The notes: generated from the letters alone by a model not told the origin. Counted from the first letter of the stretch, positions 1 to 8,090 are shown. The stretch is 64,000 nt of DNA from Rubrivivax gelatinosus IL144 (GCF_000284255.1 NC_017075.1:3968001-4032000), one strand, 5' to 3'. Translations and numbers: made by a program.

Positions 1-1
1 G

Positions 2-229
2 GGCCAGGGACTGATGCAGGAAGCGCTGAGGGCGGCGATCCAGTGGGTATTCGACTCAATCGCGCTGCATCGCATCGAAGCGAACGTGATGCCGCGAAAT
101 CTGGCGTCGAAGCGGGTGCTGGAACGGCTCGGTTTCGAGCTGGAAGGCAGTAGCCGGAGATATCTGAAGATCAACGACGTCTGGGAAGATCATCAGCATT
201 ACGTGCTGTTGAACGAGGGCGTCGAGTAG
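2..229 (+). CDS. GNAT acetyltransferase, C-terminal fragment (5' end outside window)
   Basis: The frame is open from base 2 and ends at a TAG, giving about 75 residues. The residues around HRIEANVMPRNLASKRVLERLGF are the typical C-terminal half of RimJ/RimL-type N-acetyltransferases: acetyl-CoA-binding helix, then the N-x-x-S-x-x-x-L-E-x-L-G-F motif, then a strand ending in DVWEDHQHYVLL. These enzymes transfer acetyl groups from acetyl-CoA to amines such as ribosomal protein N-termini or small molecules. The true start lies upstream of the window, so the substrate and full length cannot be judged. It is followed by a 78-base gap with no terminator or attC-like structure that I can see. Confidence 0.8.
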   Translation, partial: GQGLMQEALRAAIQWVFDSIALHRIEANVMPRNLASKRVLERLGFELEGSSRRYLKINDVWEDHQHYVLLNEGVE

Positions 230-307
230 CGGGGTTCCCAGGGCAGAATCAAACAGGCGCCTGCGCGGCACCGTCGACAAGGTCCAGGCGCAAAGTACGG
301 AGGATCC

Positions 308-700
308 GTGAGCGATTTCGAAGCCAAGCGTGAGACAGCACTTCGCCTTCTCAAGGCGACAGGAATCACCGAATCCAACTACCGCCCGCCGCTTCTGCGC
401 CTCTTGTGGCGCCTGGGGTTTCAGGTTCGTCCACCGCACTTCGCCAGTTTCGGCGCCACGGCCGTATTCGCCGGTTCGTTTTTCGCCATCGGCTGGGGAG
501 CCCTGATGTGGCTGCTGGTGTGGCACAGCGCAGGCATGCCCCCGATGGCCGCCTTGGGTTCGAGCGCCATCGCGGGTGTCGTCTTCGGTCTGGTGATGAG
601 CGCGTACTACGCCTACGGTCGCAAGAAGCACCGCTTGCCGGACTGGGACAGCCTTGGCATCACCAGACTCCGGCAGACAGCCAATACCCACAGCGGCTGA
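308..700 (+). CDS. Small membrane protein, DUF6404-like
   Basis: A 130-residue protein starting at GTG, with a good ribosome site (CGGAGG at about 297-302). The N-terminal 50 residues are soluble and contain the N-Y-x-P-P-x-x-R-L-L-W-R-L-G and R-P-P-H-F-A-S-F stretches that I associate with the DUF6404 family. Two hydrophobic segments follow (about residues 50-72 and 78-100), then a short basic tail (YGRKKHRLPDW). Function is unknown for the family. It sits alone in an array of unrelated single genes, typical of mobile cassettes. Family assignment is from recollection of the motif, not a search. Confidence 0.65.
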   Translation: MSDFEAKRETALRLLKATGITESNYRPPLLRLLWRLGFQVRPPHFASFGATAVFAGSFFAIGWGALMWLLVWHSAGMPPMAALGSSAIAGVVFGLVMSAYYAYGRKKHRLPDWDSLGITRLRQTANTHSG

Positions 701-1078
701 AGCCGCCGGAGCCGCCCTTAGCCCTTCTGGACTTCGTTGACGGCTGTACCGCCGCGCGTGCCACCGCAGTAGCGTGCCGCGGTCACCGGGTGGCCGCGGC
801 AGGAGGCAGGGGCGGCTCGCTCGGCATGGCTGCCCTCCCCTCGAAGGCGGGTTACGGGCTTGGCGGGGGCAGTCGGGCGGCTCAGAATCATCTGTAACGG
901 ACGCCGCTTTGGGCCTCATTTTTACGCCTGCGGAACAGCCGGCTCGACGACGGAAACTCAAATACAGCAAAGACTTGAGTCGCTAGTCGAGCGCCTGTTA
1001 CGCGAGCGTTGGGCGTGATAAACAGCATCGCACGCCGCATACAACACGTTAGGTTCCACAGTCATCGCGAGGAGACAC
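701..1078. other. Noncoding stretch with attC-like repeats
   Basis: No convincing gene is present in these 378 bases. The stretch begins with a short hairpin overlapping the preceding stop (GCGGCT/AGCCGC, 693-706). It ends with an attC-like inverted repeat (919-1014) and a second GTTRRRY heptamer at 1048-1054, just ahead of the next gene. Confidence 0.5.
919..1014 (+). repeat. attC-like imperfect inverted repeat
   Basis: The arm at about 924-962 (beginning ACGCCTGCGGAACAGC) is closely matched by the reverse complement of about 971-1007. The right end carries GCGTTGGGC, a perfect GTTRRRY simple site at 1008-1014. The matching left simple site (expected RYYYAAC at 919-925) is degenerate (TTTTTAC). 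A second GTTRRRY (GTTAGGT) lies at 1048-1054, 24 bases before the next start codon, where a cassette boundary would be expected. The pattern fits an integron recombination site or its remnant. Confidence 0.5.
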
Positions 1079-1993
1079 GTGAGCACGCAGAAGACAGTTT
1101 GGGCGGACTGCAGAGAGTGCTGCAGAAGTACTCGCCATGAGATCCTGTGCAGCCACACCGAGGAGAGTGATCCAGAGGGGTATCACGAATCACACTCTTG
1201 GCAAGTGATCCGATGCCTTGGGTGCCACACCTGCGGCTTCAGGCTTCGACACGATGACTATGAGATGGTGATGGAAGAGGAGGATGGCAAACTAATCCAC
1301 GACATCACGATCACGCAGCATCCTAGCGTATTGTCCGACCACAAGGCGTTGCGTGAGACATACCTCCTTCCGCCGCTTATCCAGAAGGTATACAAGCAGA
1401 CGCTCAAGGCCCTGAGCGATAGCTCCTTCGTTCTTGCAGGCATTGGTCTCCGCGCCTGCATCGAGGCAGTGTGCAATGAACTGAAGGTGTCAGGCACCAA
1501 CCTTGAACGCAGAATCGATCAGTTGTTCAAGGCGGGGCATGTCTCGAACGGAGACAAGCGTCGCCTGCACGCGATCCGATTCCTTGGCAACGACGCAGCA
1601 CATGAAATCAAGGAACCCAAAGACTCAGACATTCGGGTGGCACTGGACATTGTTGAGCACCTACTGAATTCCGTCTTTCTTCTCGAGAATAAGGCCAAGG
1701 TACTAGACACCGTAGCCGAGAACTACGACGACTTCCTAAAGCTTCTGAACAACTGCGCATTGCACTTCAATCAGGCTGCAGCGGTCAGCCTCGCAAGCCT
1801 ACTTGGCCGAAAGCGTCGGTTGGTAAGCCAAGGCTTTGATGACTTCGAACAGAAGGCCAAGCAAGACGTGGCTGACGGAAAGATCCCTTACCTGAAGCTC
1901 GGCCAGGTCTCGAACGCCGGGGGCAAGGATGTCCAATTGTACGAATTTGACCCCGCAAAGGCGAAGCCGGATGATGATGACATTCCGTTCTAA
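1079..1993 (+). CDS. DUF4145 domain protein
   Basis: A 304-residue soluble protein with a GTG start preceded by GAGGAGA. Four N-terminal cysteines (C12, C15, and a C-x-x-C near residues 46-50) suggest a zinc ribbon. The central part around residues 110-190 has the DUF4145 signature: L-A-G-I-G-L-R-A-C-I-E-A-V-C, a short helix, then R-F-L-G-N-D-A-A-H-E. The family is uncharacterised; it occurs alone and fused to restriction or other defence-type domains. Base composition is visibly lower in GC and has freer third positions than the housekeeping genes further right, consistent with acquisition. It is flanked on both sides by attC-like sites, so it reads as a gene cassette. Confidence 0.8.
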   Translation: MSTQKTVWADCRECCRSTRHEILCSHTEESDPEGYHESHSWQVIRCLGCHTCGFRLRHDDYEMVMEEEDGKLIHDITITQHPSVLSDHKALRETYLLPPLIQKVYKQTLKALSDSSFVLAGIGLRACIEAVCNELKVSGTNLERRIDQLFKAGHVSNGDKRRLHAIRFLGNDAAHEIKEPKDSDIRVALDIVEHLLNSVFLLENKAKVLDTVAENYDDFLKLLNNCALHFNQAAAVSLASLLGRKRRLVSQGFDDFEQKAKQDVADGKIPYLKLGQVSNAGGKDVQLYEFDPAKAKPDDDDIPF

Positions 1994-2005
1994 CGCTGCG
2001 GTGGA

Positions 2006-2131
2006 ACCTAACCCCTCATTCGAGCCGACGCGCTACGGCAGCCAATGCCTGGCCGCTCCAGGCCAAGGTGTTCATCGCCCTTGCGCGGCCAGTCATCGTC
2101 TGCCTCCGCGCGCGCCTCAACTCGATTGGAC
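2006..2131 (+). repeat. attC-like long hairpin after the DUF4145 gene
   Basis: Begins with ACCTAAC (a perfect RYYYAAC, 2006-2012), 13 bases after the DUF4145 stop. The sequence from about 2018 (TCGAGCCGACGCGCTACGGC...) pairs with the reverse complement of about 2076-2124 with few mismatches. The right end reads ATTGGAC (2125-2131), one change from GTTRRRY. Total length is about 126 bases, similar to long attC sites. The next start codon follows 24 bases later. Confidence 0.65.
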
Positions 2132-2154
2132 CTTGCACCCCGCCCCAATCGGCT

Positions 2155-2604
2155 ATGGCATCAGTTGCTCGCTCTCGTCTATCAATTCGCTTCTTCGGCG
2201 AGGAACTTGTTCCCGCCGAACTGACAGCCATGCTCGGCGCGACGCCCACGACCCAGTACCGCAAAGGTGACGAGCGAACTTCAGCGTCGGGCAAGGTCTA
2301 CGCGCGCAAGTACGGCGCGTGGATCATTGCGACTGGAAATATGACGCCGGAGGCGATCGACGACCAGCTTGCGGAACTCTTCTGTCAGTTGACTCAGGAT
2401 CTTTCGGTCTGGTCATTGCTTACCACTCGGTACGACGCCGACGTCTTCTGCGGCCTTTTCATGGAAGAGAGCAACGAGGGCTTCTCCTTGAAACTTTCGA
2501 CGCTTCTGGCGCTCGCGAGCCGAGGCCTTGAGATCGGCTTCGACATCTACGATCCATGCGACGAAGAAGATGGCCATTCGCCCACCCCGCAAGGCGAGAT
2601 CTAA
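2155..2604 (+). CDS. DUF4279 family protein
   Basis: A 149-residue soluble protein. I chose the ATG at 2155 rather than an upstream in-frame ATG at 2068 because the latter lies inside the attC-like hairpin and because the domain begins SIRFFGEELVPAELTAMLGATPT, the usual N-terminus of DUF4279 proteins (strand, then the P-x-x-L/I-T-x-x-L-G motif). Function is unknown; the family is common as a single-gene integron cassette. Its stop codon TAA (2602-2604) is part of the left simple site of the next attC-like repeat, exactly the geometry expected of a cassette. Confidence 0.75.
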   Translation: MASVARSRLSIRFFGEELVPAELTAMLGATPTTQYRKGDERTSASGKVYARKYGAWIIATGNMTPEAIDDQLAELFCQLTQDLSVWSLLTTRYDADVFCGLFMEESNEGFSLKLSTLLALASRGLEIGFDIYDPCDEEDGHSPTPQGEI

Positions 2605-2722
2605 CCCCTCGGTCGAGGCGAGGCCCAACGGCAAGCCCCCGCCCGCATCCAACTTGTGCGTATCATCCTTCCTGCGGACGGCTCGCCTTGCCATCTCGCC
2701 CGCCTCCGCTTGAAGGTTGAGG
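2599..2722 (+). repeat. attC-like hairpin after the DUF4279 gene, interrupted at its right end by an IS
   Basis: Starts with ATCTAAC (RYYYAAC, 2599-2605), followed by CCCTCGGTCGAGGCG, very similar to the start of the previous repeat (CCCTCATTCGAGCCG). The left arm pairs imperfectly with the reverse complement of about 2670-2718. The right simple site would be GTT at 2716-2718, and there the sequence changes into the insertion element. The continuation AGCC is found on the far side of the element at 4594-4597. Confidence 0.6.
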
Positions 2723-2757
2723 CTGTAGCAAAACCCTGTTTTGCAGCCCCAAACACA

Positions 2758-2783
2758 AAACGGCGCCTCTTCAGGCGCCGTTT
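2758..2783. terminator. Hairpin terminator inside the left IS end
   Basis: Perfect 10-bp stem AAACGGCGCC / GGCGCCGTTT with a 6-base loop. On the minus strand it is followed by a T-rich run (GTTTTGTGTTT) and would stop transposase transcription. On the plus strand TTTCTGTT follows, so it may also block read-through from the cassette genes. Confidence 0.7.
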
Positions 2784-2891
2784 CTGTTGGCGAAGCCGTT
2801 CCCTCCGATCGAGCTGCCGAAATCGACTCCGAGCCCCGTTATCGCGGCGGTCGCCGCCCGTGAGCCCGGAGAAGGGCCTCGCTTCGGGCCT

Positions 2892-4415
2892 TCACCCCGT
2901 CCCGTACCCCGCCTTGGCCAGCTTCTCGATGTTGTGCACCAGGCAGAAGAGCTTGAACTGGGCGTCGACCTTGGTCTGCCCGCGCAGCGTGAAGCGCCGC
3001 AGCCCCTTGTTGTGGCGCAGGTTGGCGAAGACCGGCTCCACCGTGCCCATGCGCCGGTCGTACAGCTCGCGCCCGGCCTCGCTGTCGATGAGCGCGCGCA
3101 TGCGCTGGGTGTACGGGTGCGCGCTGCCGGTATTGGCCTGGAAGAACGCCACCTGCCGCGCTGCGGTCGTCTCGGGTTTCCTCAGACACTGGCCGCGCAG
3201 CGCACACGGCCCGCACTGCGCGGCCTGGAAGCGGTAGCGCAGCGAGACATAGCCCCGCTGCATCGCCTCGTGGCCGCCTTGCACCGTGTGGCCGACCGGG
3301 CAGGTACAGCAGCGCCGCAGCGCATCGTGCCGGAAGTCCTCGGGCCCGAAGAGTACGGTCTTGCCCGGCTTGCGCGTCTTGTCGTGCAGCGGGTCGGGCC
3401 CCGCGCGGTGCTTGGCCTGGTCGGCCAGCCGCGGGTCGCGCTGGCGGCGCTGGTTGTCGGCGATGACGGCGTCGACGCCCATCTCGGCCAGCGCCTTCAG
3501 GTTGCTCTCCGAGTGGTAGCCCGCGTCGGCGGTGACGACGGTGTCCTCGCTCATGTGCGCCTGCACCGCGCGCACCGCCGGCAGCAGCAGCGCCTGCTCC
3601 GAGCCCGTGCCGTGGGCCTGCGCGTCGACGATGACCTGGTGCTCGGCGTCCACCGTCGCCACGCCGCAGTAGCCCTGGATGACGCCCTTGTCGGTGGCCA
3701 TCTTGGCCGAGTCGTTGTCGGTGACGTTGCTCTTGCGCACGGCGCCTCGGGCGCCGGTCTTGTCGTGGCGGTGCTCGGCCAGGAAGCGCGTGATGCGCTG
3801 GGCCTCGTGCGCCAGCGTCTCGATGTGGCGTTGCTCGCGCACCGGCAGCGTCGGCTCCGGGGCGCCGTCCGCGGCCTGATGGCGGCGCAGCATCGCCTGC
3901 GCTGCGTCCAGCATCTTGGCCGCGCGCTGGGCCAGTTCCGAGCGCGTGCCGCTGTGGCGCTTGCTGGCGTTGCCGGGCAGCTTGACGCCGTCGATGGCAA
4001 ACATCTGCCGGCCGATGAGCCCTTGCGCGTCGCAGACCAGCAGCACGCGCTGAAAGACCTCGGCAATGGGCTCGGCCAGGCGCGAGACGAAACGCGCGAT
4101 GGTCGTGAAGTGCGGCGCATCGGTGCCGCACAGCGCGATGAAGGTGACGTGGCGCTCGCAGGCCGAGGCGATGGCGCGGCTGGAGACCAGGCCGCGGGAA
4201 TAACCCAGCAATACGACCTTGAGCAGCACGGCCGGCGAAACCGCAGGCGCTCCGGTCTCGTCGTTGCGATAGAAGGCGTCGAACGCGTCCAGCGGCACCG
4301 CGCCGGAGTCGACCAGATGATTGAGCGCGAACTCGAAGGAGCCGGGCAGCAACTGCTCGGCCAGCACCACCGGCAGGAAACACGGCTGGTTGTCGACGGG
4401 GCGGTAACGGGCCAT
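2892..4415 (-). CDS. IS1182-family transposase
   Basis: A 507-residue DDE transposase that cuts and joins the ends of its own element. It begins MARYRPVDNQPCFLPVVL, the N-terminal DUF772-type region shared by IS1182/IS5-related transposases. The catalytic core includes F-A-I-D-G-V-K-L-P (first Asp, about residue 150), V-V-T-A-D-A-G-Y-H-S (second Asp, about residue 297), and a C-terminal E-P-V-F-A-N-L-R-H-N-K-G motif. A cysteine-rich stretch (C-x-C-P-V-G-H and C-G-P-C-A-L-R-G-Q-C) before the last motif is typical. I prefer the ATG at 4415 over the upstream in-frame ATG at 4487, which would add residues unlike the family. It is intact with no frameshift, so possibly active. Confidence 0.9.
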   Translation of the reverse strand: MARYRPVDNQPCFLPVVLAEQLLPGSFEFALNHLVDSGAVPLDAFDAFYRNDETGAPAVSPAVLLKVVLLGYSRGLVSSRAIASACERHVTFIALCGTDAPHFTTIARFVSRLAEPIAEVFQRVLLVCDAQGLIGRQMFAIDGVKLPGNASKRHSGTRSELAQRAAKMLDAAQAMLRRHQAADGAPEPTLPVREQRHIETLAHEAQRITRFLAEHRHDKTGARGAVRKSNVTDNDSAKMATDKGVIQGYCGVATVDAEHQVIVDAQAHGTGSEQALLLPAVRAVQAHMSEDTVVTADAGYHSESNLKALAEMGVDAVIADNQRRQRDPRLADQAKHRAGPDPLHDKTRKPGKTVLFGPEDFRHDALRRCCTCPVGHTVQGGHEAMQRGYVSLRYRFQAAQCGPCALRGQCLRKPETTAARQVAFFQANTGSAHPYTQRMRALIDSEAGRELYDRRMGTVEPVFANLRHNKGLRRFTLRGQTKVDAQFKLFCLVHNIEKLAKAGYGTG

Positions 4416-4530
4416 CGCGGTGACGGTCGGGAGGATGACGGCAGAGCTTGCAAGCCTCATGCCCCGTCGATAGGCTGCGGCGAACACAGGACGCCGAGGG
4501 GGCGCATGAAGGAACGGATCAACAGCGCTG

Positions 4531-5088
4531 GTGCGGCATGCCGTGCCGGTCGGACCGGCAGCCGCCGCGGTCGAGTTTTTCTACAGCTTCGTTAGCCGCA
4601 ATATCGTAACGCTCGTTCGCATCGCAATCCTGATTGCCGTCTCCGCAACTGGATTCTCCGCCATTGGCGCAGAGTGCACACCGCAGCAAGAAATTGCCGC
4701 CGAAAGGACTGTTTCGACGTTACGCAACTGGAAAGACGTGCATTCAGCCTTTGTCCGTTTTCGTCGCTGCGACGATGGCGCTATTGGGGAAGGCTTTTCC
4801 GATTCCGTCTCCATTCTATTTGCCGAGCACTGGGACCAACTCGGCGCACTTCTGAGACTCGCTGCACGGGACCGCTCTTTCCGGCAGTTCGTTCTTCGCC
4901 ATCTAGACGAAACAGTCCCCGCCGATCGCTGGTCCGCAATTGAGGAAAACGCAAAGAGTCGATGCCCATCGAACGCACGCTTTCTTTGCAGGAGCATTCT
5001 GTCCCGTGGCCGAGAAATCGCGACCAACCCCGCGGTCAACATGGACCTGGCGCCTAAGGCCTCGCAAGGACGGCTACCTTCACGTTAG
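4531..5088 (+). CDS. Putative secreted protein of unknown function; start codon uncertain
   Basis: The open frame runs from a GTG at 4531, inside the right end of the IS, to a TAG at 5086-5088. The likely real protein is shorter: a signal-peptide-like segment (VRIAILIAVSATGFSAIGA) starts near base 4621 and would be cleaved before ECTPQQEIA. The mature part is about 130 residues with conserved-looking cysteines and no domain that I recognise. There is no ATG, GTG or TTG between the IS end and the signal peptide, so the gene either uses a start supplied by the IS, a rare start codon, or has lost its own. GC is lower than in the core genes. Confidence 0.5.
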   Translation: MRHAVPVGPAAAAVEFFYSFVSRNIVTLVRIAILIAVSATGFSAIGAECTPQQEIAAERTVSTLRNWKDVHSAFVRFRRCDDGAIGEGFSDSVSILFAEHWDQLGALLRLAARDRSFRQFVLRHLDETVPADRWSAIEENAKSRCPSNARFLCRSILSRGREIATNPAVNMDLAPKASQGRLPSR

Positions 5089-5268
5089 CCCCCTCAGGAA
5101 CAACAGCGTGCCGAGGCGTGACCCGGCGACAGCCCCCCGCCGGTCCTGCAGCCAATGCCGTCGTTCATCCAAGCGGTCCCCAACGGCGACATCGAGCCCG
5201 ACTCTCTCATCAGTCCCGCCCCGTCATGGACTGGAAGCTGATCCACCACGGCCCCCCGAACGCAATCC

Positions 5269-5652
5269 TTGCTGATCGCCGACACGGATCTGTGGTCCCG
5301 GCCGTGGAAGACACGAGGCGAAGAGGCTCTGGTGGTCGATGATCCGGTGACAGGCCGCCAGCGCCTGACGCCGTACTTCGTCGAGCCCCACGGCAAGGCC
5401 CACGAGTTCGCGGCGACCGAAACTGCGCCGGGCATCTGGTTGATCTATCGGCCGACCGGCCACCGCCACCGATGGCTCGCCCTGCGGCTGGCCGGGTACG
5501 TCTTCGGCTTCGCCGGGACGTTCATCTTCGTGCACGGGTTCGAGACGTCGCCGAAAGCGGCGCTGATCGGCGGTGTTCTGCTCGGCCTGGCAGTGGCTGC
5601 CGATCGGTATGCGGCGGCCCGCCTGAACGGCGCCAACGCATCAAATCGTTGA
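5269..5652 (+). CDS. Small membrane protein, probably frameshifted near its start
   Basis: The frame encodes about 127 residues from a TTG: a soluble N-terminal region (D-T-D-L-W-S-R-P-W-K-T-R-G-E-E-A-L-V-V-D-D), then two hydrophobic segments (about residues 70-88 and 93-113). There is no ribosome site before the TTG. A better start, ATG at 5226, is in another frame and reads MDWKLIHHGPPNA before running out of sense. Joining the two frames needs loss of one base near 5266-5268 (ATCCTTG to ATCTTG). I therefore suspect a single-base insertion or a sequencing error. No family recognised. Confidence 0.5.
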   Translation: MLIADTDLWSRPWKTRGEEALVVDDPVTGRQRLTPYFVEPHGKAHEFAATETAPGIWLIYRPTGHRHRWLALRLAGYVFGFAGTFIFVHGFETSPKAALIGGVLLGLAVAADRYAAARLNGANASNR

Positions 5653-5684
5653 TCGACAGGCCGTAAGTCCCCGAGCCAGCCGGT

Positions 5685-7010
5685 TCAGGCCTTCAACCCC
5701 CGCAATTCCGCACTCTTCGCCCCCAGCGCCCCCCGATCCGGCTTGCCCGCCGCCGTGACCGGCAGCGCATCGACCCAGACCACCGCCCGCGGCCGCTTGT
5801 GGCGTGCCAGGTGCGCGGCCAGGTGGGCGACGATCGTCGCGTCGGGCGGCGGCGTGCCGTCGGCCACCAGCGCCGCGGCGACGGTCTGGCCCCAGGTTTC
5901 GTCGGGCACGCCGAAGACCGCCGCGGCGGCGATGCCGGGCAGCGCTTCCAGCACGCGCTCCACCTCGGCCGGGTAGACGTTCTCGCCGCCGGTGACGATC
6001 AGGTCGTGGCGGCGGCCGAAGAGTTCGACATGGCCGTCGGCGTGGATGCGGCCGTGGTCGCCGGTGTCGAACCAGGCCTCGGGGTCCAGCGCCGGCTCGC
6101 CCAGGTAGCCGTGCATGCGCATCGCGCCACGCACCTGCAGGTGCTCGCCGTCGGCACGCAGTTCGGCGCCGGGCAGCACGGTGCCGCAGCCCCAGGGTTC
6201 GGCGTCGAAACGCGCCTCGTACGGCGTGGCGACGATCTGCGAGCAGGTCTCGGTGCAGCCGTAGGTCACGACGACCGGCAGCCGCGCCGCACGCGAGCGG
6301 GCAAAGAGCCGCGGCGACGCCGCCGAGCCGCCCAGCAGCAGCGTGCGGAAATACGGCGGCGCCACCCAGCCCGGGTGCGCGTCCAGCGTCAGCGCCAGCA
6401 TCGTCGGCACCAGCGAGGCCAGCGTGATGCGTTCGTGTTCGATCAAGCCCGGCAGCCGCGCGGCGTCGAAACGCGGCGCCAGCACCAGCGTCGCGCGGGC
6501 CGCCAGGCAGCGCGTCAGGATCGACAGCCCGCCGACCCGCGCCAGCGGCATCGCCAGCAGCCAGCGGTCGCCGGCCTGCCAGCCGACGTTGGCCGCGTGC
6601 GCAGCGGCCGACGCGCGGAAGGCGGCGCGTGTCAGCACCGCGCCGCGCGAGCGGCCGGTGGTGCCCGAGGTGAAGATCACCGCCGCGGCGTCGGCCGGCA
6701 AGGCGCCGGCGGCTTCGCAGGCGGCGATCTCGGCCGCGTGTTCGGCGGCCGTGGCACGCGGGTGCAGCAGCAGCGCCGGCACGCCGGCTTCCAGCAAGGC
6801 CAGCAGTTCGACGACGGTGGCCAGCGCGTTGTGGCCGACCACCGGCACGGCCTCGTGCCGGCCGCTCAGCGCGGCGAAACGCGGCTCGGCGGCGGCGGCC
6901 AGTTCGGCCCAGGTCCAGGTGCGGCCGTCCTCGGCGACGACGGCCGGCGCGGCGCCGGCCTCGTGTGCCGCGGCGCGGACGGACAGCGCGCCGTCGTCGC
7001 CGCCGCTCAC
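5685..7010 (-). CDS. menE: o-Succinylbenzoate-CoA ligase (MenE)
   Basis: A 441-residue member of the ANL adenylate-forming superfamily. It activates o-succinylbenzoate with ATP and attaches CoA, the step before MenB in menaquinone synthesis. Visible motifs: [15 protein letters not shown] (P-loop-like), [33 protein letters not shown] and the C-terminal A-A-G-K-P-D-R lysine motif. The GTG start overlaps the menB stop (GTGA), which supports this start over a longer frame running through menB. Specificity for o-succinylbenzoate is inferred mainly from the coupling to menB; the short length compared with most acyl-CoA ligases agrees. Confidence 0.88.
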   Translation of the reverse strand: MSGGDDGALSVRAAAHEAGAAPAVVAEDGRTWTWAELAAAAEPRFAALSGRHEAVPVVGHNALATVVELLALLEAGVPALLLHPRATAAEHAAEIAACEAAGALPADAAAVIFTSGTTGRSRGAVLTRAAFRASAAAHAANVGWQAGDRWLLAMPLARVGGLSILTRCLAARATLVLAPRFDAARLPGLIEHERITLASLVPTMLALTLDAHPGWVAPPYFRTLLLGGSAASPRLFARSRAARLPVVVTYGCTETCSQIVATPYEARFDAEPWGCGTVLPGAELRADGEHLQVRGAMRMHGYLGEPALDPEAWFDTGDHGRIHADGHVELFGRRHDLIVTGGENVYPAEVERVLEALPGIAAAAVFGVPDETWGQTVAAALVADGTPPPDATIVAHLAAHLARHKRPRAVVWVDALPVTAAGKPDRGALGAKSAELRGLKA

Positions 7011-7849
7011 GGCAGGCGCGGGAACTTGCGGAAGTCCGGCTTGCGCTTTTCCAGGAAGGCGTTCTTGCCTTCCTTGCCTTCTTCGGAGAGGTAGTACAGC
7101 AGCGTGGCGTTGCCAGCCAGCTCCTGCAGCCCGGCCTGGCCGTCGCAGTCGGCGTTCAGCGCCGCCTTCAGGCAGCGCAGCGCGATCGGGCTGTTGGCCA
7201 GCATCTCGCGGCACCACTGCACGGTCTCTGCTTCCAGCCGCTCGTAAGGCACGACGCAGTTGACGAGGCCCATGTCCAGCGCCTCCTGCGCGCCGTACTG
7301 GCGGCACAGGAACCAGATCTCGCGCGCCTTCTTCTGGCCGACGATGCGCGCCATGTAGCTGGCGCCGTAGCCGCCGTCGAAGCTGCCGACACGCGGGCCG
7401 GTCTGGCCGAAACGTGCGTTGTCGGCGGCGATCGTCAGGTCGCAGATCATGTGCAGCACGTGGCCGCCGCCGATCGCGTAACCGGCGACCATCGCCACGA
7501 CGGGCTTGGGCAGCGTGCGGATCTGGCGCTGCAGGTCCAGCACGTTCAGGCGCGGCACGCCGTCGCCGCCGACATATCCGCCGTGGCCGCGCACACGCTG
7601 GTCGCCGCCCGAGCAGAAGGCGTCCTTGCCGGCGCCGGTGAGGATGATGACGCCGACGTTCTCGTCGTCGCGCGCATCGGCGAAAGCGCGTTCCATCTCC
7701 TGCACCGTCTCCGGGCGGAAGGCGTTGCGCACCTCGGGGCGGTTGATCGTGATCTTGGCGATGCCCTCTTCGCTCTTTTCGTAGACGATGTCGCCATAGC
7801 CGGCGACGGCGGTCCAGGCGGGGACGGGCGGCAGTTCGGTCGTGCTCAT
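7007..7849 (-). CDS. menB: 1,4-Dihydroxy-2-naphthoyl-CoA synthase (MenB)
   Basis: A 280-residue crotonase-fold enzyme that cyclises o-succinylbenzoyl-CoA to dihydroxynaphthoyl-CoA. Diagnostic features include the long MenB-type loop [28 protein letters not shown] for the oxyanion hole, [13 protein letters not shown], and the C-terminal [13 protein letters not shown]. These separate it from ordinary enoyl-CoA hydratases. It is translationally coupled to menE. Presence of menB and menE indicates menaquinone in addition to the ubiquinone expected of this group. Confidence 0.95.
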   Translation of the reverse strand: MSTTELPPVPAWTAVAGYGDIVYEKSEEGIAKITINRPEVRNAFRPETVQEMERAFADARDDENVGVIILTGAGKDAFCSGGDQRVRGHGGYVGGDGVPRLNVLDLQRQIRTLPKPVVAMVAGYAIGGGHVLHMICDLTIAADNARFGQTGPRVGSFDGGYGASYMARIVGQKKAREIWFLCRQYGAQEALDMGLVNCVVPYERLEAETVQWCREMLANSPIALRCLKAALNADCDGQAGLQELAGNATLLYYLSEEGKEGKNAFLEKRKPDFRKFPRLP

Positions 7850-7936
7850 GCGCTCTCGGAGTCGGACGAAAGCGCCGACTCTAGCTTGAGCAAGGTCATG
7901 CGCGCCCCGGGTTGGCGCAAACCGGAGGCAGGACGC

Positions 7937-8077
7937 TCAGACCTCTGTGTCGGCTTCCCGTCGGAGCGCAGCCTCGATCTCCGACCGACGGGCGTGCTCG
8001 CCTTCGATGCGGTGCCGCAGCATCAGCGGCTCGAAGTGCTGCGGCGCCTCGTCGCAGGCGAGGTTCTGCGACTTCAT
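7937..8077 (-). CDS. Possible 46-residue small protein
   Basis: A minus-strand frame beginning M-K-S-Q-N-L-A-C-D-E-A-P-Q-H-F-E-P and ending in a charged helix rich in E and R. It lies between the universal stress protein gene and menB in the same orientation. Codon choice has the GC-rich third positions of the neighbours, and this frame has sense where the competing longer frame gives a low-complexity R/A product. No good ribosome site and no recognised family. A 16-bp palindrome lies 14 bases upstream. Confidence 0.4.
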   Translation of the reverse strand: MKSQNLACDEAPQHFEPLMLRHRIEGEHARRSEIEAALRREADTEV

Positions 8078-8090
8078 CTGCGAGATTCCA

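Larger units (their letters stand above)
2719..4590 (-). mobile_element. IS1182-family insertion sequence
   Basis: The ends form an inverted repeat: left GAGGCTGTAGCAAAAC, right (reverse complement) GAAGCTGTAGAAAAAC, 14 of 16 matching. The interior encodes one transposase on the minus strand. The trinucleotide GTT flanks both ends (2716-2718 and 4591-4593) and may be the target duplication, though a 4-bp duplication would be more usual for this family. Total length about 1.87 kb, within the family range. The exact boundaries could shift by a few bases. Confidence 0.75.

Noticed and set aside
56..970. Minus-strand 304-codon frame across the left end
   Set aside because: Overlaps the GNAT and DUF6404 genes, which have recognisable sequence and, for DUF6404, a ribosome site.
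1014..1054. Second very short attC between the two GTTRRRY heptamers
   Set aside because: Only about 40 bases with no clear paired arms; treated as a duplicated or degraded right end.
2787..4595. Plus-strand 602-codon frame across the IS
   Set aside because: Shadow of the transposase; no motif and no start signal.
5084..5090. GTTAGCC overlapping the stop of the secreted protein gene as another attC right end
   Set aside because: The heptamer resembles the one after the IS, but I could not find a convincing paired arm upstream, so no attC is called.
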